From Paguma larvata (taxonomy: Eukaryota; Chordata; Mammalia; Carnivora; Viverridae), in assembly GCA_030068075.1 (NCBI GenBank), contig CM057833.1, positions 45,713,587 to 45,777,586 on the forward strand: 64,000 bases of DNA, given 5' to 3'. The first letter of the stretch is position 1. Each line of letters starts with the position of its first letter. The position numbers and the translations under genes were made by a program. The notes under the pieces are model-generated. The model had not been told where the DNA came from. It ran no database searches and was given only the letters and a program-made list of their open reading frames with translations. This document shows, one piece after another, positions 1-9,912 of the stretch.

Positions 1-464
1 GCGGATGGGCTTCGCTCAGCTCTCACAGAAACAAGTGCCTGGAATTGGACTCCCTCATGCATTTATATTGGCCTCATCAACAGGGATGACTCCAGGAGTC
101 ATCCATTCACACACCCTGAGTAAAGGTTCTAGAAAGGAAAGAGTGTACCTTGAGCCTAACAGCAGGATGCAGAGGCCGTCATGGGAGGGGACAAAAACAC
201 TTCTTCAGGTAAGAGCATCTGCAATGTGAGCTCAAGAAAAGATAAAAGCCGTTTGTATAAAGCCTTCTCTCATCTAATGCAATAGGGTCCCCCTACCATG
301 AGGAGCCACCTAGGTCCACCTTCCTCTTCCTCTCTTTCACAGGCATGCCACATTCTCTTCTTCTCAAATTCCTCTCTTCTGGGCACGTAGCAGAGGGGCT
401 GCAGCCTGGTGTGAAAACAAGGATAGGGGCAGCATACCATAGTGATGAAGAGAATGCCCAATGG

Positions 465-650
465 TAGTGGATATACCTGTGTCCTAGTCCTGGCTCAGCC
501 ACCTGAGACCTTGGGCAAATCGTTTCATTTTTCTAAGCTTAATTTCTTCATCATAGAACAGTGACAACAGCAATGCCTACCTCATAGAATTGTCGTAAAA
601 ACAGACATGTAAAATTCAGAGCTTAATAACTGGCATAGATTAACTATCCA
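465..650 (+). repeat. MIR SINE, sense, diverged
   Basis: The order of the MIR core is visible: a CTGGCTCAGCCACCT block, then ACCTTGGGCAAAT, a TTTCTTCATC block and CTACCTCATAGAATTGTCGT, which matches the MIR segment ending in 'cctcatagggttgttgt'. Heavily mutated, as expected for this pre-eutherian family. The 450 bases upstream show nothing recognisable. Confidence 0.75.
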
Positions 651-699
651 ATTTCTGGTAGACTTTTTAAAAGTCTGCAAATGAAAGACGATGGATTTG

Positions 700-800
700 T
701 AATTTCTAAATCCCACCTGGCACTCGCCAGCTACATCATAACGGGAAAGTCACTTAGATTCTCTCAGTCTTACCTACTTCATCTGTAAAAGAGAATGATT
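700..800 (+). repeat. MIR fragment, sense
   Basis: A weak MIR middle section: 'gaaagtcacttagattctctcag' is followed by 'ctacttcatctgtaaaa'. It runs straight into a trinucleotide repeat. Confidence 0.55.
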
Positions 801-801
801 C

Positions 802-843
802 ATGGTGATGATGATGATGATGATGATGATGGTGATGATGATG
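802..843. repeat. (ATG)n microsatellite
   Basis: About 14 ATG/GTG units with two GTG interruptions. It gives a run of methionines in one frame, which is a repeat artefact and not a protein. Confidence 0.95.
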
Positions 844-859
844 TCACTGCCTACCCTTG

Positions 860-1470
860 GACCTTTCAGAACTGATAAGAGTTCAAAGGAGGTAACATTC
901 ATAAAACTCTTGGGGCAGGAGCTAGGAATAGCAGTCAAGGAGCTCACTGTTTTGTTATGGAAGCAAAGCCAAGAAAGAGATCTTACAATCTTGTGAAGTG
1001 GTCTTACTATTGGGTCCAGCGATTGTAAGAGTCAAAGAGGCTCAAAGAAGAGAGATCTATAAGGGTTATAGGGAGGGCAGAATGGGCCATGTCTTTATAA
1101 ATTAATGGGGGTTGGCAAGATAAGAAGGACATCCCATCAATGATGAAATGGGCACAGCCAGTGTTTGGGAAGAAAGGTAAGTTGGGGCAGGTGAGAAGGG
1201 ATGAAATGCCTCTGATTAAATCATTATCAGGTGGAAAAGATGATAATTTAACATAAACAGATGGAATGTCACTATAGAAGGGAATTGAAGAGGGGCAAAG
1301 GAAGGAGACTATTGTTTTATTTCTGACTTTTGTGATATGGGCATTAGTCGTTTTGGCTACCCAGCATCCATTTACCCTGATTTTCCTGGAGGAAGTCCTC
1401 ACCTCACACCCAATTCCAGGGACTGGAATTGAAGCCTGAAATCTGAGGTTCATCCTTAACTACCTTCCCA
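860..1470. other. No gene seen; unassigned sequence
   Basis: Moderately AG-rich on the + strand. A 148-codon open frame on the minus strand has no recognisable domain or signal. The second half may be an eroded L2. Confidence 0.5.
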
Positions 1471-1474
1471 TCCA

Positions 1475-1795
1475 GACAGCCTATAGATTCTACATCCTTA
1501 GTCATTCTCTGATCCACCCATTTCTCTCTATCTCCACCAACACCCTGAAATCCAAGTCATTCTCATCTCTTGTCTGAGCCTTACATCAGCCTCCTACCTG
1601 GAGTTCTTGCCTCTGCTCCCCTTCCCTCCAATTCATTCTGATTCCTGCAGCCAGAGTGGTTTTCTCTGTAGTGCAGATGTCCTACTGGTACCTACTGAAT
1701 ACCTTTTGATGGCTTCACATTACCCAGAAGATAAGTTCCAACTGTTTACTGTGTCAGGTTCCTATCTATCTGGTGTGGACTCTATATCCAGGCTG
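1475..1795 (+). repeat. L2 LINE fragment, sense
   Basis: Pyrimidine-rich text with the L2 3'-region order: CCTCCTACCTGG, TTCCTGCAGCCAGAGTGGTTTT, then 'ttttgatggcttcacattacccagaagataag'. This matches the L2 stretch 'ccagagtgatctttctaaaa ... ccattgccctcaggataaag'. Confidence 0.65.
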
Positions 1796-1975
1796 ATTAC
1801 ATGCTGGCTTTTTGGTCTTGGGCAAGTTATTCAACTTCTCTGTTCTTTAGTTTCCTCATTTGTAAAATGGATATAATAATAGTACATACTTTAAATGGAT
1901 CAAATAAATTAATATATGTGAAGTGCTTAGAATAATGCCTGGAACATTGTTAATTATTTTAATTGTTGCTATTAT
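1796..1975 (+). repeat. MIR SINE, sense
   Basis: Clear MIR: GGTCTTGGGCAAGTTATTCAAC, TTTCCTCATTTGTAAAATGG, 'ataataatagtacatac', then AAGTGCTTAGAATAATGCCTGGAAC. Ends about 20 bp before an ATC microsatellite. Confidence 0.9.
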
Positions 1976-1993
1976 CACTGCCACCACACCACT

Positions 1994-2046
1994 ATCATCA
2001 TCATCATCATCATCATCATCTTCATCATCATAATCATCATCATAAT
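1994..2046. repeat. (ATC)n microsatellite
   Basis: Imperfect ATC array with TTC and ATA interruptions, placed just after the 3' end of a MIR. Confidence 0.95.
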
Positions 2047-2049
2047 CTT

Positions 2050-2400
2050 TGTATCCCTCTCACCCTCTGCTATAGCTATACTGAGATTTAATTCCTCCTA
2101 ACAGTATCTTCTCTAGAGTCTTTTATGCTGATCCCTCTGCTAGGGTACTGACCCCTAAATCCACACACCATGATTTTTCACTTCTTATCTTAAACCTCTC
2201 TTCCTCAGACCATCTCAAATGAGAGTAACATGCCCTCTGCAGGCTCTGATTGTATCCCATACTCTCTCACTTGGTAATATTCATCATTATTGGTTTTTAC
2301 TTATTCAATATCTCTCTTACCCACTCAATTATAAACTCCTTTAGGGCAAGAACCAAGTAAGTGTCACCTCTATTCCATCTGCTTCACTCTCCACTCTACC
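2050..2400 (+). repeat. L2 LINE 3' region, sense
   Basis: L2-like pyrimidine-rich body ending in 'attataaactcctttagggcaagaaccaag', which corresponds to the L2 phrase 'gtaagctccatgagggcagggac'. Confidence 0.65.
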
Positions 2401-2837
2401 AACCCCAACAAAAAAGGTGTTACCATGTTTCACACCACTGTCTTTCTCTACACCCCCTCATTTTCACAGTGGGAAGCATCCCTTCTTGTGGAAATAAGCT
2501 TTCTACTAATTTATAGCACTATTTTATTTGACATCATTTTTTAAAGTAACCAGAAGTTCACATTTTAATCCTACTAGCTAAACAATTTAAAATATTTATA
2601 AGGGCCATTTTCAGCCTTTGTTCTAAAAAAAGGAGGGTGATGTGGGAAGCAGACTATAGAAGCCATGCATGAGTTAGAATTAGCAGAGCTGATGCTCTGA
2701 AGGACCATCAAAAGCTGCCACTCTGCCCACTTGAAAGATGTTTCCCAAAATAAAAGACATGCCATCCACTGACACTTGCATAGTCTTGAAACCATGCGTG
2801 TTCAGCCTCGTGCCAAAAGAGTTTGGGAGAAGAGGGA

Positions 2838-2867
2838 GCGGCTGCTCCTAGCTCTGTCGGCAGCCGC
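2838..2867. promoter_or_regulatory. GC-rich inverted repeat, 8-bp arms
   Basis: Arms GCGGCTGC (2838-2845) and GCAGCCGC (2860-2867) are perfect reverse complements around a 14-nt loop. The arms and loop retain several CpGs in a window where CpG is otherwise scarce. Regulatory role is inferred. Confidence 0.4.
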
Positions 2868-2874
2868 TTCTGAA

Positions 2875-2888
2875 GCTACCATAGCAAC
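2875..2888. promoter_or_regulatory. Candidate RFX X-box-like site
   Basis: GCTACCATAGCAAC resembles the RFX dimer site GTNRCC-N(0-3)-RGYAAC with a 2-base spacer and one mismatch in the left half. It lies 7 bp from the GC-rich hairpin. A motif match only. Confidence 0.35.
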
Positions 2889-3065
2889 AAGTATAGACTA
2901 AAAGCTATCCTTCCATATTAGGTGTGAACTGACTCTAGACAAGGAAAATAGCTTGCAGAGAAGAAGCCAACTTTGCTGGGAAGCTCATAGGGAGTAATTT
3001 TCAGGTGACCCATCTCCCTGACTTCTCCTTCCCAAATCACCCTGTGAGTAATAGTATGGAAGCAT

Positions 3066-3124
3066 GAAAAAAACAAAAACAAGCAATCAAACAAATAATA
3101 AATAAATAAACAGAAAACAAAACA
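3066..3124. repeat. A-rich low-complexity tract
   Basis: AAAC/AAAT-rich, with AATAAATAAATAAAC inside. Could be an old retroposon tail, but no body was recognised upstream. Confidence 0.7.
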
Positions 3125-3129
3125 CTTTC

Positions 3130-3640
3130 CATTCCTTCAGACACCCAGACACACAACCTCACTTGATAAAATTGCACTAGAGTCCTCCCCCACCCCCCAA
3201 AATCCCAGCACTCTCCTCTCTTGTTCTGATTCTCAGCTGCCTCCATAGCTCATCCATCTGTCAGCACACATATGGGTAAAAGAGGCAAGCCAGGAAGCAG
3301 AGAGAAGGATTTGTATTTCATAAGCATGTTCTTAGCAGATGAGTAGAAAATGCCTTCTACCAAAACTGAGAAGAGGGTGGTGGGACTCAGCTTGGAATGA
3401 CCCTTCAAATGTAGAGGCTACTCTGTCATTTGGGTTCCAGTGGCAGAAATTCCCTCCCTTCTCACTCCATCTCCCTACACTGATCACCAAACCACTTCCA
3501 ATCACTCCTCCACTCTCACCCAATAAGAAGACTCTGTGTGGCACACTGAGTCTCAACCTTGTATATCTCCTTGTCTTCCCTTTTCCAGGTTCTCTCTTCA
3601 GCCCTGAATCAGCTCAGATTCTGAACTATATGTCTGAACT
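3130..3640. other. No gene seen
   Basis: Overlapping open frames on both strands (for example 3339-3644 plus, 101 codons) have no domain, signal peptide or supported start. Confidence 0.5.
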
Positions 3641-3649
3641 CTGACATAT

Positions 3650-3820
3650 AGTGCCAGTGTAACCTTGAGCAAGCTCTTCATAGCTGAGCATGGCTTTCCT
3701 CATCTGTAAAGCAAGGCTAATGAAACTTACAGGTAAAGTGTGAGAATTAAATGAGATAATGCATGTAAACCTCTTAGCACCGTCTGGCTCATAATAAAGG
3801 ATCAGTAAGTATTAGTTTTT
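3650..3820 (+). repeat. MIR SINE, sense
   Basis: Blocks AACCTTGAGCAAGCTCTTCAT, TTTCCTCATCTGTAAAG, GAGAATTAAATGAGATAATGC and 'ctggctcataataaaggatcagtaagtattag' follow the MIR order to its 3' end. Confidence 0.9.
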
Positions 3821-3894
3821 GCCACCCACGAACTTTATCTTCCAGCTCACCTTGGAGCTGCCCACAAGATCTAGTCTTGAGAGAATTTGTCCTC

Positions 3895-4040
3895 AGGGCA
3901 GAGATGATGTTGCCTTATTTATCTTTGTCTCAGTGATTTGCCTGCAGTCCTAGATACCTAATACATAGTGTCTGGCTCAATGTAGGTGTTTAATACATGT
4001 TTGTTATTAAAGTGTTCAGATTGATGGATGGGTCGATGGG
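3895..4040 (+). repeat. L2 LINE 3' end, sense
   Basis: Runs 'gtctcagtgatttgcctgcagtcctagatacctaatacatagtgtctggc' to 'gtaggtgtttaatacatgtttgttattaaag', which is the L2 terminal phrase '...tggcacatagtaggtgctcaataaatatttgttgaatga'. A GATGGATGGGT tail follows. Confidence 0.8.
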
Positions 4041-4600
4041 TGAATGCATGAAGAATAAAGGGGGAAAATGCACCTTTCTCTTGCTACATTGAATCAGAGA
4101 CAATATGGTTCTCTGACAAGCCATCCAACAGAGACAGGTTGCCCAGGTGGATTCACAGACTTGCCTACTCTTCAGGTCTTTTCTGACCAGAGGCTGCTGC
4201 ATGGAGTTGGCTGAATGTTTCCTTCTCTACCCATATGGGAACTTGGGAATTTGGCTAAATTTCTGGTATTTTGTTTTGTTTCTCTTTCTTATCTTGACAC
4301 TGAGGCTCCTTTTCTTTCTCTCCTTGAGTGCCAGCACAGATGCCAGCTGGCCCATTGGCTCAGTTAACCCCTTCCAACCTGCCCTTGGATGGCTTTGCCA
4401 ATGCTCCATATTGCTTGGCTTTGCTGTGAACCCACATGGCTCCCTGCCTCATGATATTTACACTGCTAACCTGCCTCTCTCTCAGTTCCCCCATCCTGGC
4501 TTCCTTCATTGCACAAAGCCTCATCAGAAGAGAGCTGGCCTAACCACAGATCTGGAAGAAAGGCAAAGCCTGAGGCTGTCAGGTGTTTTCCTTTGTGCCC
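4040..4600. other. No gene seen; long open frame judged spurious
   Basis: A 204-codon plus-strand frame (4147-4761) crosses this stretch and ends inside an antisense MIR. It has no recognised domain; its hydrophobic part comes from a T-rich run. Confidence 0.55.
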
Positions 4601-4604
4601 ATGG

Positions 4605-4735
4605 CATGGCTAAGATCATGTTACAAATAAGGAAACTGATGCTCAAAGAAATGAAATATAGCTGGAAAGATATGGAGGCAGCACTCAAACCCAGGCCTTC
4701 TGACCATGGAGCCTGTGCTTCTTTCACCACACCAA
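4605..4735 (-). repeat. MIR SINE, antisense
   Basis: 'ttacaaataaggaaactgatgctcaaagaaatgaaatatagctgg' and 'ctcaaacccaggccttctgaccatggagcctgtgcttc' match the reverse complement of the MIR core and 5' half. Confidence 0.85.
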
Positions 4736-4739
4736 AAAT

Positions 4740-5128
4740 ATTCTTGCTTTTTTTCCAGTAAGGCAAAGGGAGTTTTTTCCTATTCTTTCTGTCCCATTTA
4801 TACATCCATCCTAGGTTCCTTGCCTCTAATTTTATAAGGATAAACTGAGGCTTAGAAGTAATAGGGATCTATGCAATTATGAAGTCTCATTATTGAAAAG
4901 GAAACATAAAAATTAGGGCATCTATCCAGATGATGAAATCCTGGCCAAACCCCCCACAAAGAAAAGTAGCAGAAATAGTCCACTTCCTGACTCCTTAAGG
5001 TCTAAATTAACTCCATGGTATCCTCTGCTTACACTGCAGTGGTATTCATTACATATGCTGAAATCACCTGTTCATATATCTGCCTCCTATTTTCTGACTG
5101 AAACTTTCTTTATGACAAGGTTCCAGAT
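4740..5128. other. No gene seen
   Basis: AT-rich; a short antisense MIR scrap ('aggataaactgaggcttagaagtaa') lies near 4840. Nothing else was recognised. Confidence 0.5.
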
Positions 5129-5600
5129 ATTTATTGCTGTATAACAAACCACCTCAAAATTTACAGGCTTAAAACAGCTTTTTTATTCCCTCTCACAGTG
5201 CTGTGGTTAACTGGGTTCAACCATGAATTTCTTCCCTAAGGTCTCTCATGTGGTTATTTCAGTGACTGAAGCCAGGGTCACCTAAAGACTCACTTGGGCT
5301 GGATGCTCAAGATGGCTTATTCAATATGGCTGGCAGCTGATACTGGTCCTTGGTTGAGAACTTAATGGGGGCTGTCAACCAGAGCATCTATTCATGGGCT
5401 TGGAGCTTTTCTCAATGTGGCAACTAGGTTCCAAGAGCAAGTATTTCAAAATGCCCAATCAGGAACTGTAAGGCTTCTTAGACCTAGCCTCCTAAGTCCC
5501 ACTATGTCACCTGCTATATTCTATTGGTCAAGCAAGTCACCAAAGTCAGCCAAAATTTGAAAGACTAGCACAGTTTGCTGCCTTCTTTGATACACTCAGA
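5128..5600 (-). repeat. Ancient interspersed repeat, family uncertain
   Basis: Opens with 'ttattgctgtataacaaaccacctcaaaatttacaggcttaaaacagc' and contains 'atattctattggtcaagcaagtcacc'. Both are hallmarks of an abundant old mammalian repeat seen antisense. I cannot assign a family name without a library search. Confidence 0.65.
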
Positions 5601-5619
5601 AAGAGAGGGTCTTTTAATG

Positions 5620-5690
5620 GTCTCTGTACTCTAAACACCTTGAATAACATCTGGCATACACAAAGAATAAATATTTGTTGACCACACTCA
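5620..5690 (+). repeat. L2 3' terminal fragment, sense
   Basis: 'ctctaaacaccttgaataacatctggcatacacaaagaataaatatttgttgac' is an L2 end. Confidence 0.65.
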
Positions 5691-5924
5691 AACTGATCAT
5701 TTGTTTGAGATGTAACAGATTATGCCAGGAACAACTTTAATGGCCTCTACTTATTCCCTTGGAGTCTCTTGTCTTTTACTCCAAATAACATAAGTTCATT
5801 TTTAAAAATATCTCTTCCAGCTCATCTAAAGTCTCTGTCTGGATCTCTTTAATAACCAGGAAGATATCAATCACCACAGCAGTATCATAAGATGGAGAAT
5901 TTTCCAGTATGGCTGGTAATATTT

Positions 5925-6130
5925 ATGGACTCTGGAGTCAGAGTGCCTCACTTGGGCTGGATGCCTTTACCTCTTTATTGCATATCTGTTTAGGGTAACC
6001 TTCTTATTTCTTCTTTCCTCATCCATATTATAGGATAATAAAAGCAACTATCTCTAGGGTTGTTGTAAAAAGTTCATCATTTAGTATAGTATCTGGTATC
6101 TGAGTGCTTAGTAAATATTAGTTATTATTT
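5925..6130 (+). repeat. MIR SINE, sense, near full length
   Basis: Begins 'tttatggactctggagtcagagtgcctcacttgggctgg', then 'tttcctcatcc', 'ctctagggttgttgtaaaaag', and ends 'tctggtatctgagtgcttagtaaatattagttattatt'. Central block is eroded. Confidence 0.88.
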
Positions 6131-6239
6131 CCAGGTGTTTTTTCCCCTTTCTTGTACCTGCATTGAATAAATATCTCTTTTGCTTTTGAAATCCACTTTC
6201 CATACTTTTCTCTTTCTAACTACTGGTTCCTACATTTTC

Positions 6240-6480
6240 TAGGTATCAACCTTGTTATTATGCATGCATTTGTATAGAATTTTATACTTTCCAAAGTACT
6301 CTTGCATTAATATGGTGTATCCCCTTAGCATCTTTAATAAAGGTAACAGAGTTGTTGCAGTCATTTCCATGTTACAGATTATTGAACAGGAGCTAACTAA
6401 TGTGAAATGTCCTGCTCAAGACCATTAACAAAATAATTATCAAAGCAGGAACAGAATCTCATCAATGTGGTTTAGATTCT
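6240..6480 (-). repeat. Possible MIR-type repeat, antisense
   Basis: 'ttgttgcagtcatttccatgttacagattattgaacagg' and 'tcaaagcaggaacagaatct' follow the antisense MIR order loosely. Low certainty. Confidence 0.4.
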
Positions 6481-7085
6481 AAACATTTCCCCAGTAACCA
6501 CATGGTCTCTTGTGATGTCACCAAGAGTCAAATGGCACATGACTTTAAATTCTGAGGGAAGTCATTAGATTTTGGGCTTTCATGGACTTGATATTAAAAG
6601 TGAATGTTTACCCCTACTGAATTATCAAAATGGATTTAAGCTTCTAGAACAATTTGAAAGGCAATTAATTTTCCTAAAACAAGAGCAGCTGTTCTTGCCA
6701 ATGGATATTAAATAGAAGTCTTGTGATGATTTAGAATTTGCTAAGGATTCTTGGAAGCCAATCCATGATGACTTTGTGGCTAATTCATGGAGGCAGATGC
6801 CCTCTCCCCTCTGAATCTAGTTCGTGGCTTATGTGAATTCTCTGGTTTGGAGAGAATTTATGCTAAAGGCAATAAGACAAACTATCTTGATCTGAATCAA
6901 GGATACACAAAGGATGATCCACAGTATACTAAGTAATCCCTACAAATGTATGGCATTTACAAATGAAGGTATTCATAATGGTAGCCAGTAAAAAAAATTC
7001 CAATAAGCTGGAGATAACACAATCTAGGAAGAGGGCACTGGACTAAGAATGAGAAAGGAACTCACATTCTTTAAGTCCCTATCAT
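6480..7085. other. No gene seen
   Basis: AT-rich, no recognised repeat, RNA gene or exon. Confidence 0.5.
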
Positions 7086-7089
7086 GTTC

Positions 7090-7440
7090 ACTTCAAAACA
7101 ACAAACACTGAGTATCCACTTGGTGAACGGTATTGTCCTAGAGATTATGACACATGCCCTCTTCTTTAACAGCACTAGTAGCCTAGTAAGTCAGAGACAC
7201 CAAAATATTCATGATAATATGGTAGGGGTCTTGATAAATAGATATGTAAAATTATATGAATACAGTGACTATAAGAGCATCTGGAAGGGACACCTCGTCC
7301 GCACTGAAGGATGAAGGAACAAAGAAAGGCAGAAGAGGCTTTCTAAAAGAGATGTCAACTGATCTGAACTGTGAGCAAGTTTGGGGTTATAAGGACAGAG
7401 AAAAACTTGTAATGATAACAGAAGCAGAAGGGACAGTATG
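7090..7440 (-). repeat. L2 LINE fragment, antisense
   Basis: 'aagaggctttctaaaagagatgtcaactgatctgaactg' corresponds to the antisense L2 phrase 'aaggcctctctgaggaggtgacatttgagctga'. Upstream text is a plausible but worn continuation. Confidence 0.55.
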
Positions 7441-7489
7441 AGCATGGCAGAAAGCTGTATGGTGTGGGGAAGGGGGACCATAAATTGTT

Positions 7490-7585
7490 CCATATTACTA
7501 AAGTACATGTCAGGCAGTGTGCTAAGGACTTTATACACATTATCTAATCTACATGTCACACTAGTTGTTTAAAAATTGTGGTCTT
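7490..7585 (-). repeat. MIR SINE, antisense, left half of an interrupted copy
   Basis: 'gtcaggcagtgtgctaaggactttatacacattatctaatctacatg' is the antisense MIR start. The rest of the same MIR resumes at 8209 after the L1 insertion; the last 15 bases (7571-7585) are the target-site duplication. Confidence 0.88.
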
Positions 7586-7967
7586 ACTGCTAGGAATCTA
7601 CCCAAGAGACACAGGAATGCTGATGCATAGGGGTACGTGTACCCCAATGTTCATAGCAGCACTTTCGACAATAGTCAAATCGTGGAAGCAAACCAAGTGC
7701 CCATCAACTGACGAATGGATAAAGAAGTTGTGGCACATATATACAATGGACTACTACATGGCAATGAGAAAAAATGAAATCTGGCCATGTGTAGCAACAT
7801 GGATGGAACTGGAGGGTATTATGTTAAGTGAAATAAGTCAGTCAGAAAAAGACAGATACCATATGTTTCCACGAATAGGTGGACTTTGTGAGACTAAGCA
7901 AAAACCAGGGGGAGGGGAAGAGGGGAAAGGAAAAAAAGACACAGAGAGGGAGGGAGATAAAACATAA
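7586..7967 (+). pseudogene. L1 ORF2 C-terminal remnant
   Basis: The frame encodes the last ~125 codons of L1 ORF2, the protein whose full form carries endonuclease and reverse transcriptase. Recognisable are a MFIAALSTIVKSWKQTKCPS stretch and then WIKKLWHIYTMDYY, matching the mammalian L1 pattern '...LFTIAKTWNQPKCPS...WIKKMWHIYTMEYY'. Endonuclease and RT domains are missing because of 5' truncation, so this cannot act. The frame has no internal stop, in keeping with a fairly recent insertion. The stop is at 7965-7967, before the 3' UTR. It has no start of its own; the upstream GTG lies in target-site DNA. Confidence 0.92.
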
Positions 7968-8193
7968 GAGACTCTCAAAGACTAAGAACAATCTGAGGGT
8001 GAGGGAGGTGAGGAAGGTGAGGGAGGGGGGAGAGGGGGTGACGGATATTAAAGAGGGCACGTGTTGGGATGAACACTGGGTGTTATATGTAAACCAATTT
8101 GAAAATAAACTATTATAATGAAAAAAAAAAAAGAAATTGTTTTTCAACTTTAAAAGCTCATTAAATAGGTCTTCTAAATCTCAGCTGAAAAAA
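7586..8193 (+). mobile_element. 5'-truncated L1 with likely 3' transduction
   Basis: A short L1 3' end: ORF2 tail, 3' UTR with the phrases 'gagggcacgtgttgggatgaacactgggtgttatatgtaa' and 'aaaataaac', and a first poly(A) at 8121-8132. A 55-bp non-L1 tract (8133-8187) with ATTAAA at 8160-8165 follows, then a second poly(A) at 8188. The 15-bp sequence AAAAATTGTGGTCTT is perfectly duplicated at 7571-7585 and 8194-8208, so the unit inserted between these copies includes the extra tract and second poly(A). That is the standard structure of an L1 3' transduction. The host MIR reads continuously once the insert is removed. Confidence 0.9.
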
Positions 8194-8208
8194 AAAAATT
8201 GTGGTCTT

Positions 8209-8260
8209 TCTCCATTTTACAGATGAGGAAAATGAGGGTCAAAAAGATTCAAGAATTTTC
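8209..8260 (-). repeat. MIR SINE, antisense, right half of interrupted copy
   Basis: 'tctccattttacagatgaggaaaatgagggtcaaaaag' continues the MIR broken at 7585. The two halves join in correct MIR order across the L1 insert. Confidence 0.88.
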
Positions 8261-8329
8261 ATCGCTTATTCCTTAAACTCCAAATATGTGTCCAGAGAAG
8301 CTGTATTCTGATCTCACAAGAGATGTGTA

Positions 8330-9190
8330 CCATCCTTAGGGAAATGACTCTTCATTTATGTGTGTCTTATTCCTCTTCACTGCAATAAAAGGAACTGTAC
8401 AGTATGCTTTCTCAGGCCCCTGTCTGCTGCTGTGTGTTAGGATCCCACACAGGCTCCCTTAGCTCCCTTAGCTGCTACTGCAGAGCTAGAACCACGTGCT
8501 TATTTTCAGCACCATGGAGAGGTGCCGCATTGCTGAGAGCTGCAGACCTAAGGGTCAGCCAATGTAGAGGAAACCAGGATATCCACAAATCTTCCTTTAA
8601 ACAAGACATCAACAAAGACAGAAGGGCAAGGAGAAGGAAAATCAGGAGAGGAGAGAGAAAGAGAAATTGTCCATCACCAGTGTTTTCTCGAATAGCCGCT
8701 GAGTGATATGCTGAGTGAGACAAAGTGAACTAAATAAAGGGAATAAATTGTAGTAGCAACATGTCCTCGACATCATAATACAGATGCTGTAATCATACAA
8801 GGCTAATAGTCTGAGTCACTCCACAGCCATCGCGAACAAAAAATTGATGGGACATGCCTTGCAGCTGCTCACAAAAACCAATAAATTAAACTTGCTGACC
8901 ATGGCCTGAAGACAGGGGGAGGCACAGCAAAATTATGTAACTGGTGGTTTATTTCCTCAATCACCCAGCCTTCTTTTCCCTTTCTTTTCAGTGGTCTAAT
9001 GTATCTCCCTATCACAACCAAAACTTCCTCTTCCAGAAAGGATCCACTATCTAATTTTTACTAAGGTGTAAGTGGCCACTGAAATGTAAAGAGATATCAT
9101 AGGGAAATCAGAAACTGAGTGATTGATGAGAATAGGGCAGTTTTCGTTTTTGTTCATAGCACCTATAATGGTGTCCAATATGTGATCAAT
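8330..9190. other. No gene seen; partly single-copy-looking
   Basis: Includes a GA-rich run at 8620-8665 and, at about 8700-8900, a non-repetitive tract that keeps several CpGs ('catcgcgaac', 'gtcctcgac'). No exon or RNA gene was recognised. Confidence 0.5.
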
Positions 9191-9197
9191 AACATTA

Positions 9198-9438
9198 GCA
9201 AGAACATTAATATTTATCGAGTGCTTACTACATGACAGGAGCTTTTATGTGTATGCTTTTAATCTTCATAACAGCTGTATGTGATAAGGAGTAGTATTAT
9301 CCCAGTTTTCATCTAATGAATGTGAAACACAGAGGTTATTAACTTCCCAGGATCACATAGCCAGGAAATGCAGACCAAGATTAAAACCCAGGAAATCTGA
9401 ATCCCGAACTCATGTTCTTAACCACTGTACTTATTATA
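9198..9438 (-). repeat. MIR SINE, antisense, full length
   Basis: All blocks are present in reverse-complement order: 'ttatcgagtgcttactacatgacagg', 'taatcttcataacagctgtatg', 'gtgaaacacagaggttattaacttcccaggatcacatagcc', 'gattaaaacccagg' and 'ctcatgttcttaaccactgtac'. Confidence 0.95.
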
Positions 9439-9640
9439 ATGATGAGAGGAAAAGGTGGAGAGATGCACTGAGAAAATCAGAGAAAAACATAGTAATACAT
9501 ACTATAGTTACAGTCTAGTCAAAACTTTAAAAATATTATTAAAGCCCACAAGGAAGAAAAACAGTAACTCGTGAATTCCATTCAACACATAGACACTATG
9601 CTGAGCACTGAGGATACAGAAATAAAAAAGAACCTGCACT

Positions 9641-9763
9641 GGGGCATCTGGGTGACTCAGATGGTTAAGTGTCTGACTTTAACTCAGGTCATGATCTTAT
9701 GTTGTAAGTTTGAGTCCACATAAGTCTCTGCACTGACAGTGTGGAGCCTGCTTGGGACTCTCT

Positions 9764-9802
<39 letters not shown>

Positions 9803-9912
9803 CTCTTCTCCCCCACTTGTTCTCTCTCTCTCTCTCTCTCTCTCTCAAATGGGTAAACTTGAAAAAATAAAAATATAAGTAAAAATAAAGTGAAACTTAA
9901 AAATTAAAAAAA
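9641..9912 (+). repeat. SINEC, sense, with expanded CT tract
   Basis: Starts GGGGCATCTGGGTGACTCAG (worn Pol III A box), continues 'gtcatgatcttatgttgtaagtttgagtccac' (B-box region) and has two long CT tracts (about 9768-9799 and 9825-9845) and an A-rich tail. Flanks AAGAACCTGC and AAGAAACTGC are a slightly mutated target-site duplication. Confidence 0.93.

Larger units (their letters stand above)
2400..3060. other. Non-repeat stretch with candidate regulatory core
   Basis: No gene and no clear interspersed repeat. It holds the GC-rich hairpin at 2838-2867 and an RFX-like site at 2875-2888, both listed separately. Confidence 0.5.

Noticed and set aside
1007..1453. 148-codon minus-strand open frame
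   Set aside because: No domain or conserved motif, and probably lies over worn LINE sequence.
4147..4761. 204-codon plus-strand open frame
   Set aside because: Longest frame in the window, but it runs into an antisense MIR, its hydrophobic stretch comes from T-rich DNA, and no domain is recognisable. Chance is enough in 64 kb.
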